Shown: positions 40,336 to 54,148, counted from the stretch's first letter. The stretch is DNA of 64,000 nucleotides from Tubulanus polymorphus (GCF_964204645.1 NW_027437444.1:53572-117571), one strand, 5' to 3'. The notes: a model not told the origin generated them from the letters alone. A program made the numbers and translations.

Positions 40336-43300
40336 AAGTCGATCCGTAAAAGAGCTCAAATCGTCAGGAAAAGCACATTTCGACCCGATAACGTCGTTCT
40401 CCGCGAGAAAAGACGTTTTCTCATCACATTTTCCCCGTATCGGAAAAATGACAAAGTCGATCCGTAAAAGCGTTCAAATCGTCAGGAAAAGCACATTTCG
40501 ACCCGAAAACGTCGTTCTCCGCGAGAAAAGACGTTTTCTCATCACATTTTCCCCGTAACTGAAAAATGACAAAGTCGATCCGTAAAATAGCTCAAATCGT
40601 CAGGAAAAGCACATTTCGATCCGAAATCGTCGTTGTCCGCGAGAAAAGACGTTTTCTCGTAACATTTTCCCCGTATCGGAAAAATGACAAAGTCTATCCG
40701 TAGAGGCGCACAAATCGTCAGGAAAAGCATATTTCGACCCGAAAACGTCGTTCTCGCGAGAAAAGACGTTTCCTCATCACATTTTCCCCGTATCGGAAAA
40801 ATGACAAAGTCGATCCGAAAAAGCGTTCAAATCGTCAGGAAAAGCACATTTCGACCCGAAAACGTCGTTCTCCGCGAGAAAAGACGTTTTTCTCATCACA
40901 TATTACCCCGTAACTGAAAAATGACAAAGTCGATCCGTAAAAGAGCTCAAATCGTCAGGAAAAGCACATTTCGACCCGAAAACGTCGGTCTCCGCGAGAA
41001 AAGACGTTTTCTCATCACATTTTCCCCGTATCGGAAAAATGACAAAGTCGATCCGTAAAAGCGTTCAAATCGTCAGGAAAAGCACATTATGACCCGAAAA
41101 CGTCGTTCTCCGCGAGAAAGGACGTTTTCTCATCACATATTACCCCGTAACTGAAAAATGACAAAGTCGATCCGTAAAAAAGCTCAAATCGTCAGGAAAA
41201 GCACATTTCGACCCGAAAACGTCGTTCCCCGCGAGTAAAGACGTTTTCTCATCACATTTTCCCCGTATCGGAAAAATGACAAAGTCGATCCGTAAAAGCG
41301 TTAAAATCGTCAGGAAAAGCACATTTCGACCCGAAAACGTCGTTCTCCGAGAGAAAAGACGTTTTTCTCATCACATTTTCCCCGTAACTGAAAAATGACA
41401 AAGTCGATCCGTAAAATAGCTCAAATCGTCAGGAAAAGCACATTTCGATCCGAAATCGTCGTTGTCCGCGAGAAAAGACGTTTTCTCGTAACATTTTCCC
41501 CATGTCGGAAAAATGACAAAGTCTATCCGTAGAGGCGCTCAAATTGTCAGGAAAAGCACATTTCGACCCGAAAACGTCGTTCTCCGCGAGAAAAGACGTT
41601 TCCTCATCACATTTTCCCCGTATCGGAAAAATGACAAAGTCGATCCGTAAAAGAGCTCAAATCGTCAGGAAAAGCACATTTCGACCCGAAAACGTCGTTC
41701 TCCGCGAGAAAACACGTTTTCTCATCACATTTTCCCCGTATCGGAAAAATGACAAAGTCGATCCGTAAAAGCGTTCAAATCGTCAGGAAAAGCACATTTC
41801 GACCCGAAAACGTCGTTCTCCGAGAGAAAAGACGTTTTCTCATCACATTTTCCCCGTATCGGAAAAATGACAAAGTCGATCCGTAAAAGCGTTAAAATCG
41901 TCAGGAAAAGCACATTTCGACCCGAAAACGTCGTTCTCCGAGAGAAAAGACGTTTTCTCATCACATTTTCCCCGTAACTGAAAAATGACAAAGTCGATCC
42001 GTAAAATAGCTCAAATCGTCAGGAAAAGCACATTTCGACCCGAAAACGTCGGTCTCCGCGAGAAAAGACGTTTTCTCATCACATTTTCCCCGTATCGGAA
42101 AAATGACAAAGTCGATCCGTAAAAGCGTTCAAATCGTCAGGAAAAGCACATTTCGACCCGAAAACGTCGTTCTCCGCGAGAAAGGACGTTTTCTCATCAC
42201 ATATTACCCCGTAACTGAAAAATGACAAAGTCGATCCGTAAAAAAGCTCAAATCGTCAGGAAAAGCACATTTCGACCCGAAAACGTCGTTCCCCGCGAGA
42301 AAAGACGTTTTCTCATCACATTTTCCCCGTATCGGAAAAATGACAAAGTCGATCCGTAAAAGCGTTAAAATCGTCAGGAAAAGCACATTTCGACCCGAAA
42401 ACGTCGTTCTCCGCGAGAAAAGACGTTTTCTCATCACATATTACCCCGTAACTGAAAAATGACAAAGTCGATCCGTAAAAGAGCTCAAATCGTCAGGAAA
42501 AGCACATTTCGACCCGAAAACGTCGGTCTCCGCGAGAAAAGACGTTTTCTCATCACATTTTCCCCGTATCGGAAAAATGACAAAGTCGATCCGTAAAAGA
42601 GCTCAAATCGTCAGGAAAAGCACATTTCGACCCGAAAGCGTCGTTCTCCGCGAGAAAAGACGTTTTCTCATCACATTTTCCCCGTATCGGAAAAATGACA
42701 AAGTCGATCCGTAAAAGCGTTCAAATCGTCAGGAAAAGCACATTTCGACCCGAAAACGTCGTTCTCCGAGAGAAAAGACGTTTTCTCATCACATTTTCCC
42801 CGTAACTGAAAAATGACAAAGTCGATCCGTAAAATAGCTCAAATCGTCAGGAAAAGCACATTTCGATCCGAAATCGTCGTTGTCCGCGAGAAAAGACGTT
42901 TTCTCGTAACATTTTCCCCGTATCTGAAAAATGACAAAGTCGATCCGTAAAAGAGCTCAAATCGTCAGGAAAAGCACATTTCGACCCGAAAACGTCGTTC
43001 TCCGCGAGAAAAGACGTTTCCTCATCACATTTTCCCCATATCGGAAAAATGACAAAGTCGATCCGTAAAAGAGCTCAAATCGTCAGGAAAAGCACATTTC
43101 GACCCGAAAACGTCGTTCTCCGCGAGAAAAGACGTTTTCTCATCACATTTCCCCGTATCGGAAAAATGACAAAGTCGATCCGTAAAAGCATTCAAATCGT
43201 CAGGAAAAGCACATTTCGACCCGAAAACGTCGTTCTCCGAGAGAAAAGACGTTTTCTCATCACATTTTCCCCGTAACTTAAAAATGACAAAGTCGATCCG

Positions 43301-44199
43301 TAAAATAGCTCAACTCGTCAGGAAAAGCACATTTCGACCCGAAAACGTCGTTCTCCGCGAGAAAAGACGTTTTCTCATCACATTTTCCCCGTATCGGAAA
43401 AATGACAAAGTCGATCCGTAAAAGCGTTCAAATCGTCAGGAAAAGCACATTTCGACCCGAAAACGTCGTTAGCCGCGAGAAAAGACGTTTTCTCATCACA
43501 TATTACCCCGTAACTGAAAAATGACAAAGTCGATCCGTAAAATAGCTCAAATCGTCAGGAAAAGCACATTTCGATCCGAAATCGTCGTTGTCCGCGAGAA
43601 AAGACGTTTTCTCATCACATTTTCCCCGTATCGGAAAAATGACAAAGTCGATCCGTAAAAGAGCTCAAATCGTCAGGAAAAGCACATTTCGATCCGAAAA
43701 CGTCGTTCTCCGCGAGAAAAGACGTTTTCTCATCACATTTTCCCCGTATCGGAAAAATGACAAAGTCGATCCGTAAAAGCGTTCAAATCGTCAGGAAAAG
43801 CACATTTCGACCCGAAAACGTCGTTCTCCGAGAGAAAAGACGTTTTCTCATCACATTTTCCCCGTAACTGAAAAATGACAAAGTCGATCCGTAAAATAGC
43901 TAAAATCGTCAGGAAAAGCACATTTCGATCCGAAATCGTCGTTGTCCGCGAGAAAAGACGTTTTCTCGTAACATTTTCCCCGTATCGGAAAAATGACAAA
44001 GTCGATCCGTAAAAGAGCTCAAATCGTCAGGAAAAGCACATTTCGACCCGAAAACGTCGTTCTCCGCGAGAAAAGACGTTTCCTCATCACATTTTCCCCA
44101 TATCGGAAAAATGACAAAGTCGATCCGTAAAAGAGCTCAAATCGTCAGGAAAAGCACATTTCGACCCGAAAACGTCGTTCTCCGCGAGAAAAGACGTTT
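40336..44199 (+). repeat. Satellite with loosely ordered monomers
   Basis: About 33 monomers with only partial internal order. A group of monomers with GTCGGTCTCC, GAGAAAGGACG and AAAAAAGCTC appears at about 40,985-41,310 and again at about 42,050-42,370, an offset of about 1,064 bp (9 monomers). Private changes include CCCCATGTCGG (41,509), CAAATTGTCAGG (41,540), CGTTAGCCGCG (43,467) and CACATTATGACC (41,085). No gene or insertion is visible. Confidence 0.7.
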
Positions 44200-47100
44200 C
44201 ATCATCACATTTTCCCCATATCGGAAAAATGACAAAGTCGATCCGTAAAAGAGCTCAAATCGTCAGGAAAAGCACATTTCGACCCGAAAACGTCGTTCTC
44301 CGCGAGAAAAGACGTTTTCTCATCACATTTCCCCGTATCGGAAAAATGACAAAGTCGATCCGTAAAAGAGCTCAAATCGTCAGGAAAAGCACATTTCGAC
44401 CCGAAAACGTCGTTCTCCGCGAGAAAAGACGTTTTCTCATCACATTTTCCCCGTATCGGAAAATTGACAAAGTCTATCCGTAGAAGCGTTCAAATCGTCA
44501 GGAAAAGCACATTTCGACCCGAAAACGTCGTTCTCCGCGAGAAAACACGTTTTCTCATCACATTTTCCCCGTATCGGAAAAATGACAAAGTCGATCCGTA
44601 AAAGCGTTCAAATCGTCAGGAAAAGCACATTTCGACCCGAAAACGTCGTTCTCCGAGATAAAAAACGTTTTCTCATCACATTTTCCCCGTAACTGAAAAA
44701 TGACAAAGTCGATCCGTAAAAGAGCTCAAATCGTCAGGAAAAGCACATTTCGACCCGAAAACGTCGTTCTCCGCGAGAAAAGACGTTTTCTCATCACATT
44801 TTCCCCGTAACTGAAAAATGACAAAGTCGATCCGTAAAATAGCTCAAATCGTCAGGAAAAGCACATTTCGACCCGAAAACGTCGTTCTCCGCGAGAAAAC
44901 ACGTTTTCTCATCACATTTTCCCCGTATCGGAAAAATGACAAAGTCGATCCGTAAAAGCGTTCAAATCGTCAGGAAAAGCACATTTCGATCCGAAATCGT
45001 CGTTGTCCGCGAGAAAAGACGTTTTCTCGTAACATTTTCCCCGTATCTGAAAAATGACAAAGTCGATCCGTAAAAGAGCTCAAATCGTCAGGAAAAGCAC
45101 ATTTCGACCCGAAAACGTCGTTCTCCGCGAGAAAAGACGTTTCCTCATCACATTTTCCCCATATCGGAAAAATGACAAAGTCGATCCGTAAAAGAGCTCA
45201 AATCGTCAGGAAAAGCACATTTCGACCCGAAAACGTCGGTCTCCGCGAGAAAAGACGTTTTCTCATCACATTTTCCCCGTATCGGAAAAATGACAAAGTC
45301 GATCCGTAAAAGCGTTCAAATCGTCAGGAAAAGCACATTTCGACCCGAAAACGTCGTTCTCCGCGAGAAAGGACGTTTTCTCATCACATATTACCCCGTA
45401 ACTGAAAAATGACAAAGTCGATCCGTAAAAAAGCTCAAATCGTCAGGAAAAGCACATTTCGACCCGAAAACGTCGTTCCCCGCGAGAAAAGACGTTTTCT
45501 CATCACATTTTCCCCGTATCGGAAAAATGACAAAGTCGATCCGTAAAAGCGTTAAAATCGTCAGGAAAAGCACATTTCGACCCGAAAACGTCGTTCTCCG
45601 CGAGAAAAGACGTTTTCTCATCACATATTACCCCGTAACTGAAAAATGACAAAGTCGATCCGTAAAAGAGCTCAAATCGTCAGGAAAAGCACATTTCGAC
45701 CCGAAAACGTCGGTCTCCGCGAGAAAACACGTTTTCTCATCACATTTTCCCCGTATCGGAAAAATGACAAAGTCGATCCGTAAAAGAGCTCAAATCGTCA
45801 GGAAAAGCACATTTCGACCCGAAAACGTCGTTCTCCGCGAGAAAAGACGTTTTCTCATCACATTTTCCCCGTATCGGAAAAATGACAAAGTCGATCCGTA
45901 AAAGCGTTCAAATCGTCAGGAAAAGCACATTTCGACCCGAAAACGTCGTTCTCCGAGAGAAAAGACGTTTTCTCATCACATTTTCCCCGTAACTGAAAAA
46001 TGACAAAGTCGATCCGTAAAATAGCTCAAATCGTCAGGAAAAGCACATTTCGATCCGAAATCGTCGTTGTCCGCGAGAAAAGACGTTTTCTCGTAACATT
46101 TTCCCCGTATCTGAAAAATGACAAAGTCGATCCGTAAAAGAGCTCAAATCGTCAGGAAAAGCACATTTCGACCCGAAAACGTCGTTCTCCGCGAGAAAAG
46201 ACGTTTCCTCATCACATTTTCCCCATATCGGAAAAATGACAAAGTCGATCCGTAAAAGAGCTCAAATCGTCAGGAAAAGCACATTTCGACCCGAAAACGT
46301 CGTTCTCCGCGAGAAAAGACGTTTTCTCATCACATTTTCCCCGTATCGGAAAAATGACAAAGTCGATCCGTAAAAGAGCTCAAATCGTCAGGAAAAGCAC
46401 ATTTCGATCCGAAAACGTCGTTCTCCGCGAGAAAAGACGTTTTCTCATCACATTTTCCCCGTATCGGAAAAATGACAAAGTCGATCCGTAAAAGCGTTCA
46501 AATCGTCAGGAAAAGCACATTTCGACCCGAAAACGTCGTTCTCCGAGAGAAAAGACGTTTTCTCATCACATTTTCCCCGTAACTGAAAAATGACAAAGTC
46601 GATCCGTAAAATAGCTAAAATCGTCAGGAAAAGCACATTTCCACCCGAAAACGTCGTTCTCCGCGAGAAAAGACGTTTTCTCATCACATTTTCCCCGTAT
46701 CGGAAAAATGACAAAGTCGATCCGTAAAAGAGCTCAAATCGTCAGGAAAAGCACATTTCGACCCGAAAACGTCGTTCTCCGCGAGAAAAGACGTTTCCTC
46801 ATCACATTTTCCCCATATCGGAAAAATGACAAAGTCGATCCGTAAAAGAGCTCAAATCGTCAGGAAAAGCACATTTCGACCCGAAAACGTCGTTCTCCGC
46901 GAGAAAAGACGTTTCATCATCACATTTTTCCCGTATCGGAAAAATGACAAAGTCGATCCGTAAAAGAGCTCAAATCGTCAGGAAAAGCACATTTCGACCC
47001 GAAAACGTCGTTCTCCGCGAGAAAAGACGTTTTCTCATCACATTTCCCCGTATCGGAAAAATGACAAAGTCGATCCGTAAAAGAGCTCAAATCGTCAGGA

Positions 47101-49350
47101 AAAGCACATTTCGACCCGAAAACGTCGTTCTCCGCGAGAAAAGACGTTTTCTCATCACATTTTCCCCGTATCGGAAAAATGACAAAGTCTATCCGTAGAA
47201 GCGTTCAAATCGTCAGGAAAAGCACATTTCGACCCGAAAACGTCGTTCTCCGCGAGAAAAGACGTTTCATCATCACATTTTTCCCGTATCGGAAAAATGA
47301 CAAAGTCGATCCGTAAAAGAGCTCAAATCGTCAGGAAAAGCACATTTCGACCCGAAAACGTCGTTCTCCGCGAGAAAAGACGTTTCCTCATCACATTTTC
47401 CCCATATCGGAAAAATGACAAAGTCGATCCGTAAAAGAGCTCAAATCGTCAGGAAAAGCACATTTCGACCCGAAAACGTCGTTCTCCGCGAGAAAAGACG
47501 TTTCATCATCACATTTTTCCCGTATCGGAAAAATGACAAAGTCGATCCGTAAAAGAGCTCAAATCGTCAGGAAAAGCACATTTCGACCCGAAAACGTCGT
47601 TCTCCGCGAGAAAAGACGTTTTCTCATCACATTTCCCCGTATCGGAAAAATGACAAAGTCGATCCGTAAAAGAGCTCAAATCGTCAGGAAAAGCACATTT
47701 CGACCCGAAAACGTCGTTCTCCGCGAGAAAAGACGTTTTCTCATCACATTTTCCCCGTATCGGAAAAATGACAAAGTCTATCCGTAGAAGCGTTCAAATC
47801 GTCAGGAAAAGCACATTTCGACCCGAAAACGTCGTTCTCCGCGAGAAAACACGTTTTCTCATCACATTTTCCCCGTATCGGAAAAATGACAAAGTCGATC
47901 CGTAAAAGCGTTCAAATCGTCAGGAAAAGCACATTTCGACCCGAAAACGTCGTTCTCCGAGATAAAAAACGTTTTCTCATCACATTTTCCCCGTAACTGA
48001 AAAATGACAAAGTCGATCCGTAAAAGAGCTCAAATCGTCAGGAAAAGCACATTTCGACCCGAAAACGTCGTTCTCCGCGAGAAAAGACGTTTTCTCATCA
48101 CATTTTCCCCGTAACTGAAAAATGACAAAGTCGATCCGTAAAATAGCTCAAATCGTCAGGAAAAGCACATTTCGACCCGAAAACGTCGTTCTCCGCGAGA
48201 AAACACGTTTTCTCATCACATTTTCCCCGTATCGGAAAAATGACAAAGTCGATCCGTAAAAGCGTTCAAATCGTCAGGAAAAGCACATTTCGACCCGAAA
48301 ACGTCGTTCTCCGCGAGAAAAGACGTTTTCTCATCACATTTTCCCCGTATCGGAAAAATGACAAAGTCGATCCGTAAAAGCGTTCAAATCGTCAGGAAAA
48401 GCACATTTCGACCCGAAAACGTCGTTCTCCGAGAGAAAAGACGTTTTCTCATCACATATTACCCCGTAACTGAAAAATGACAAAGTCGATCCGTAAAAGA
48501 GCTCAAATCGTCAGGAAAAGCACATTTCGACCCGAAAACGTCGGTCTCCGCGAGAAAAGACGTTTTCTCATCACATTTTCCCCGTATCGGAAAAATGACA
48601 AAGTCGATCCGTAAAAGCGTTCAAATCGTCAGGAAAAGCACATTTCGACCCGAAAACGTCGTTCTCCGCGAGAAAGGACGTTTTCTCATCACATATTACC
48701 CCGTAACTGAAAAATGACAAAGTCGATCCGTAAAAAAGCTCAAATCGTCAGGAAAAGCACATTTCGACCCGAAAACGTCGTTCCCCGCGAGAAAAGACGT
48801 TTTCTCATCACATTTTCCCCGTATCGGAAAAATGACAAAGTCGATCCGTAAAAGCGTTAAAATCGTCAGGAAAAGCACATTTCGACCCGAAAACGTCGTT
48901 CTCCGCGAGAAAAGACGTTTTCTCATCACATATTACCCCGTAACTGAAAAATGACAAAGTCGATCCGTAAAAGAGCTCAAATCGTCAGGAAAAGCACATT
49001 TCGACCCGAAAACGTCGGTCTCCGCGAGAAAACACGTTTTCTCATCACATTTTCCCCGTATCGGAAAAATGACAAAGTCGATCCGTAAAAGAGCTCAAAT
49101 CGTCAGGAAAAGCACATTTCGACCCGAAAACGTCGTTCTCCGCGAGAAAAGACGTTTTCTCATCACATTTTCCCCGTATCGGAAAAATGACAAAGTCGAT
49201 CCGTAAAAGCGTTCAAATCGTCAGGAAAAGCACATTTCGACCCGAAAACGTCGTTCTCCGAGAGAAAAGACGTTTTCTCATCACATTTTCCCCGTAACTG
49301 AAAAATGACAAAGTCGATCCGTAAAATAGCTCAAATCGTCAGGAAAAGCA
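44200..49350 (+). repeat. 28-monomer spaced duplication, offset 3,305 bp
   Basis: About 44,200-46,040 corresponds to about 47,505-49,345 at an offset of 3,304-3,305 bp. Both copies include the TCTATCCGTAGAAGCG monomer (44,473 and 47,778), the GATAAAAAACG monomer and the GGACG/AAAAAAGCTC pair (45,371-45,430 and 48,676-48,735). One type B monomer at about 44,985 is replaced by the ordinary type at 48,290. Between the copies, a 5-monomer series at about 46,944-47,198 is repeated at 47,533-47,787 (589 bp). Confidence 0.75.
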
Positions 49351-52300
49351 CATTTCGACCCGAAAACGTCGTTCTCCGCGAGAAAAGACGTTTTCTCATC
49401 ACATTTCCCCGTATCGGAAAAATGACAAAGTCGATCCGTAAAAGAGCTCAAATCGTCAGGAAAAGCACATTTCGACCCGAAAACGTCGTTCTCCGCGAGA
49501 AAAGACGTTTTCTCATCACATTTTCCCCGTATCGGAAAAATGACAAAGTCTATCCGTAGAAGCGTTCAAATCGTCAGGAAAAGCACATTTCGACCCGAAA
49601 ACGTCGTTCTCCGCGAGAAAACACGTTTTCTCATCACATTTTCCCCGTATCGGAAAAATGACAAAGTCGATCCGTAAAAGCGTTCAAATCGTCAGGAAAA
49701 GCACATTTCGACCCGAAAACGTCGTTCTCCGAGATAAAAAACGTTTTCTCATCACATTTTCCCCGTAACTGAAAAATGACAAAGTCGATCCGTAAAAGAG
49801 CTCAAATCGTCAGGAAAAGCACATTTCGACCCGAAAACGTCGTTCTCCGCGAGAAAAGACGTTTTCTCATCACATTTTCCCCGTAACTGAAAAATGACAA
49901 AGTCGATCCGTAAAATAGCTCAAATCGTCAGGAAAAGCACATTTCGACCCGAAAACGTCGTTCTCCGCGAGAAAACACGTTTTCTCATCACATTTTCCCC
50001 GTATCGGAAAAATGACAAAGTCGATCCGTAAAAGCGTTCAAATCGTCAGGAAAAGCACATTTCGACCCGAAAACGTCGTTCTCCGCGAGAAAAGACGTTT
50101 TCTCATCACATTTTCCCCGTATCGGAAAAATGACAAAGTCGATCCGTAAAAGCGTTCAAATCGTCAGGAAAAGCACATTTCGACCCGAAAACGTCGTTCT
50201 CCGAGAGAAAAGACGTTTTCTCATCACATATTACCCCGTAACTGAAAAATGACAAAGTCGATCCGTAAAAGAGCTCAAATCGTCAGGAAAAGCACATTTC
50301 GACCCGAAAACGTCGGTCTCCGCGAGAAAAGACGTTTTCTCATCACATTTTCCCCGTATCGGAAAAATGACAAAGTCGATCCGTAAAAGCGTTCAAATCG
50401 TCAGGAAAAGCACATTTCGACCCGAAAACGTCGTTCTCCGCGAGAAAGGACGTTTTCTCATCACATATTACCCCGTAACTGAAAAATGACAAAGTCGATC
50501 CGTAAAAAAGCTCAAATCGTCAGGAAAAGCACATTTCGACCCGAAAACGTCGTTCCCCGCGAGAAAAGACGTTTTCTCATCACATTTTCCCCGTATCGGA
50601 AAAATGACAAAGTCGATCCGTAAAAGCGTTCAAATCGTCAGGAAAAGCACATTTCGACCCGAAAACGTCGTTCTCCGCGAGAAAAGACGTTTTCTCATCA
50701 CATATTACCCCGTAACTGAAAAATGACAAAGTCGATCCGTAAAAGAGCTCAAATCGTCAGGAAAAGCACATTTCGACCCGAAAACGTCGTTCTCCGCGAG
50801 AAAACACGTTTTCTCATCACATTTTCCCCGTATCGGAAAAATGACAAAGTCGATCCGTAAAAGAGCTCAAATCGTCAGGAAAAGCACATTTCGACCCGAA
50901 AACGTCGTTCTCCGCGAGAAAAGACGTTTTCTCATCACATTTTCCCCGTATCGGAAAAATGACAAAGTCGATCCGTAAAAGCGTTCAAATCGTCAGGAAA
51001 AGCACATTTCGACCCGAAAACGTCGTTCTCCGAGAGAAAAGACGTTTTCTCATCACATTTTCCCCGTAACTGAAAAATGACAAAGTCGATCCGTAAAATA
51101 GCTCAAATCGTCAGGAAAAGCACAATTCGATCCGAAATCGTCGTTGTCCGCGAGAAAAGACGTTTTCTCGTAACATTTTCCCCGTATCGGAAAAATGACA
51201 AAGTCGATCCGTAAAAGAGCTCAAATCGTCAGGAAAAGCACATTTCGACCCGAAAACGTCGTTCTCCGCGAGAAAAGACGTTTCCTCATCACATTTTCCC
51301 CATATCGGAAAAATGACAAAGTCGATCCGTAAAAGAGCTCAAATCGTCAGGAAAAGCACATTTCGACCCGAAAACGTCGTTCTCCGCGAGAAAAGACGTT
51401 TCCTCATCACATTTTCCCCATATCGGAAAAATGACAAAGTCGATCCGTAAAAGAGCTCAAATCGTCAGGAAAAGCACATTTCGACCCGAAAACGTCGTTC
51501 TCCGCGAGAAAAGACGTTTTCTCATCACATTTTCCCCGTATCGGAAAAATGACAAAGTCTATCCGTAGAAGCGTTCAAATCGTCAGGAAAAGCACATTTC
51601 GACCCGAAAACGTCGTTCTCCGCGAGAAAACACGTTTTCTCATCACATTTTCCCCGTATCGGAAAAATGACAAAGTCGATCCGTAAAAGCGTTCAAATCG
51701 TCAGGAAAAGCACATTTCGACCCGAAAACGTCGTTCAGCGCGAGAAAACACGTTTTCTCATCACATTTTCCCCGTATCGGAAAAATGACAAAGTCGATCC
51801 GTAGAAGCGCTCAAATCGTCAGGAAAAGCACATTTCGACCCGAAAACGTCGGTCTCCGCGAGAAAACACGTTTTCTCATCACATTTTCCCCGTATCGGAA
51901 AAATGACAAAGTCGATCCGTAAAAGAGCTCAAATCGTCAGGAAAAGCACATTTCGACCCGAAAACGTCGTTCTCCGCGAGAAAAGACGTTTTCTCATCAC
52001 ATTTTCCCCGTATCGGAAAAATGACAAAGTCGATCCGTAAAAGCGTTCAAATCGTCAGGAAAAGCACATTTCGACCCGAAAACGTCGTTCTCCGAGAGAA
52101 AAGACGTTTTCTCATCACATTTTCCCCGTAACTGAAAAATGACAAAGTCGATCCGTAAAATAGCTCAAATCGTCAGGAAAAGCACATTTCGACCCGAAAA
52201 CGTCGTTCTCCGCGAGAAAAGACGTTTTCTCATCACATTTCCCCGTATCGGAAAAATGACAAAGTCGATCCGTAAAAGAGCTCAAATCGTCAGGAAAAGC

Positions 52301-53725
52301 ACATTTCGACCCGAAAACGTCGTTCTCCGCGAGAAAAGACGTTTTCTCATCACATTTTCCCCGTATCGGAAAAATGACAAAGTCTATCCGTAGAAGCGTT
52401 CAAATCGTCAGGAAAAGCACATTTCGACCCGAAAACGTCGTTCTCCGCGAGAAAACACGTTTTCTCATCACATTTTCCCCGTATCGGAAAAATGACAAAG
52501 TCGATCCGTAAAAGCGTTCAAATCGTCAGGAAAAGCACATTTCGACCCGAAAACGTCGTTCTCCGAGATAAAAAACGTTTTCTCATCACATTTTCCCCGT
52601 AACTGAAAAATGACAAAGTCGATCCGTAAAAGAGCTCAAATCGTCAGGAAAAGCACATTTCGACCCGAAAACGTCGTTCTCCGCGAGAAAAGACGTTTTC
52701 TCATCACATTTTCCCCGTAACTGAAAAATGACAAAGTCGATCCGTAAAATAGCTCAAATCGTCAGGAAAAGCACATTTCGACCCGAAAACGTCGTTCTCC
52801 GCGAGAAAACACGTTTTCTCATCACATTTTCCCCGTATCGGAAAAATGACAAAGTCGATCCGTAAAAGCGTTCAAATCGTCAGGAAAAGCACATTTCGAC
52901 CCGAAAACGTCGTTCTCCGCGAGAAAAGACGTTTTCTCATCACATTTTCCCCGTATCGGAAAAATGACAAAGTCGATCCGTAAAAGCGTTCAAATCGTCA
53001 GGAAAAGCACATTTCGACCCGAAAACGTCGTTCTCCGAGAGAAAAGACGTTTTCTCATCACATATTACCCCGTAACTGAAAAATGACAAAGTCGATCCGT
53101 AAAAGAGCTCAAATCGTCAGGAAAAGCACATTTCGACCCGAAAACGTCGGTCTCCGCGAGAAAAGACGTTTTCTCATCACATTTTCCCCGTATCGGAAAA
53201 ATGACAAAGTCGATCCGTAAAAGCGTTCAAATCGTCAGGAAAAGCACATTTCGACCCGAAAACGTCGTTCTCCGCGAGAAAGGACGTTTTCTCATCACAT
53301 ATTACCCCGTAACTGAAAAATGACAAAGTCGATCCGTAAAAAAGCTCAAATCGTCAGGAAAAGCACATTTCGACCCGAAAACGTCGTTCCCCGCGAGAAA
53401 AGACGTTTTCTCATCACATTTTCCCCGTATCGGAAAAATGACAAAGTCGATCCGTAAAAGCGTTCAAATCGTCAGGAAAAGCACATTTCGACCCGAAAAC
53501 GTCGTTCTCCGCGAGAAAAGACGTTTTCTCATCACATATTACCCCGTAACTGAAAAATGACAAAGTCGATCCGTAAAAGAGCTCAAATCGTCAGGAAAAG
53601 CACATTTCGACCCGAAAACGTCGGTCTCCGCGAGAAAACACGTTTTCTCATCACATTTTCCCCGTATCGGAAAAATGACAAAGTCGATCCGTAAAAGAGC
53701 TCAAATCGTCAGGAAAAGCACATTT
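48990..53725 (+). repeat. 24-monomer spaced duplication, offset 2,834 bp
   Basis: About 48,990-50,890 matches about 51,824-53,725 at a constant offset of 2,834 bp. Part of the same series also lies 1,772 bp upstream (about 47,640-49,240), giving three copies of one roughly 13-15-monomer cassette. The intervening part at 51,110-51,820 is mostly AAAAGAGCTC monomers with CCCCATATCGG endings. It includes a private CACAATTCGATCC (51,121) and GTTCAGCGCG (51,733). Confidence 0.8.
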
Positions 53726-53912
53726 CGACCCGAAATCGTCGTTGTCCGCGAGAAAAGACGTTTTCTCATCACATTTTCCCCGTATCGGAAAAATGACAAA
53801 GTCGATCCGTAAAAGAGCTCAAATCGTCAGGAAAAGCACATTTCGACCCGAAAACGTCGTTGTCCGCGAGAAAAGACGTTTTCTCATCACATTTTCCCCG
53901 TATCGGAAAAAT

Positions 53913-54030
53913 GACAAAGTCGATCCGTAAAAGAGCTCAAATCGTCAGGAAAAGCACATTTCGACCCGAAAACGTCGTTCTCCGCGAGAAAAGACGTTTT
54001 CTCATCACATTTTCCCCGTATCGGAAAAAT
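53913..54030 (+). repeat. Reference satellite monomer, majority type
   Basis: This exact 118-bp monomer is a good reference for the array. Within it are three short dyad symmetries. The first is at monomer positions 47-51/55-59 (TTTCG/CGAAA). The second is at 56-64/81-89 (GAAAACGTC/GACGTTTTC), with an inner TTCTC/GAGAA pair at 66-70/74-78. The third is at 98-101+104-106/110-116 (TTTT, CCG / CGG, AAAA). I count 52 G+C (44%) and 12 CpG dinucleotides. It carries a GAGCTC (SacI) site at monomer positions 21-26, shared by all AAAAGAGCTC monomers, so a SacI digest should give a ladder spaced in multiples of about 118 bp. Confidence 0.9.
53968..54001. other. Conserved hairpin-forming dyad within the monomer
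   Basis: A 9-bp perfect inverted repeat, GAAAACGTC then GACGTTTTC, encloses a second 5-bp inverted repeat, TTCTC then GAGAA, around a CGC loop. The two stems are separated by one base on one side and two on the other. The full 34-base element sits at monomer positions 56-89 and recurs in most of the roughly 526 monomers. It could extrude as a cruciform or be a dimeric protein-binding site. The sequence shows only the symmetry; any function is inference. Confidence 0.75.
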
Positions 54031-54148
54031 GACAAAGTCGATCCGTAAAAGCGTTCAAATCGTCAGGAAAAGCACATTTCGACCCGAAAACGTCGTTCTC
54101 CGAGAGAAAAGACGTTTTCTCATCACATTTTCCCCGTAACTGAAAAAT

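Noticed and set aside
53955-53980. CENP-B box (TTCG....A..CGGG) around TTTCGACCCGAAAACG
   Set aside because: TTCG is present, but the required A and CGGG do not fall at the right spacing on either strand in the majority monomer.
53968-54001. Rho-independent transcription terminator from the hairpin followed by T-rich sequence
   Set aside because: The hairpin occurs in most monomers of a eukaryotic satellite with no genes, and no U-run follows it directly. A bacterial terminator does not fit.
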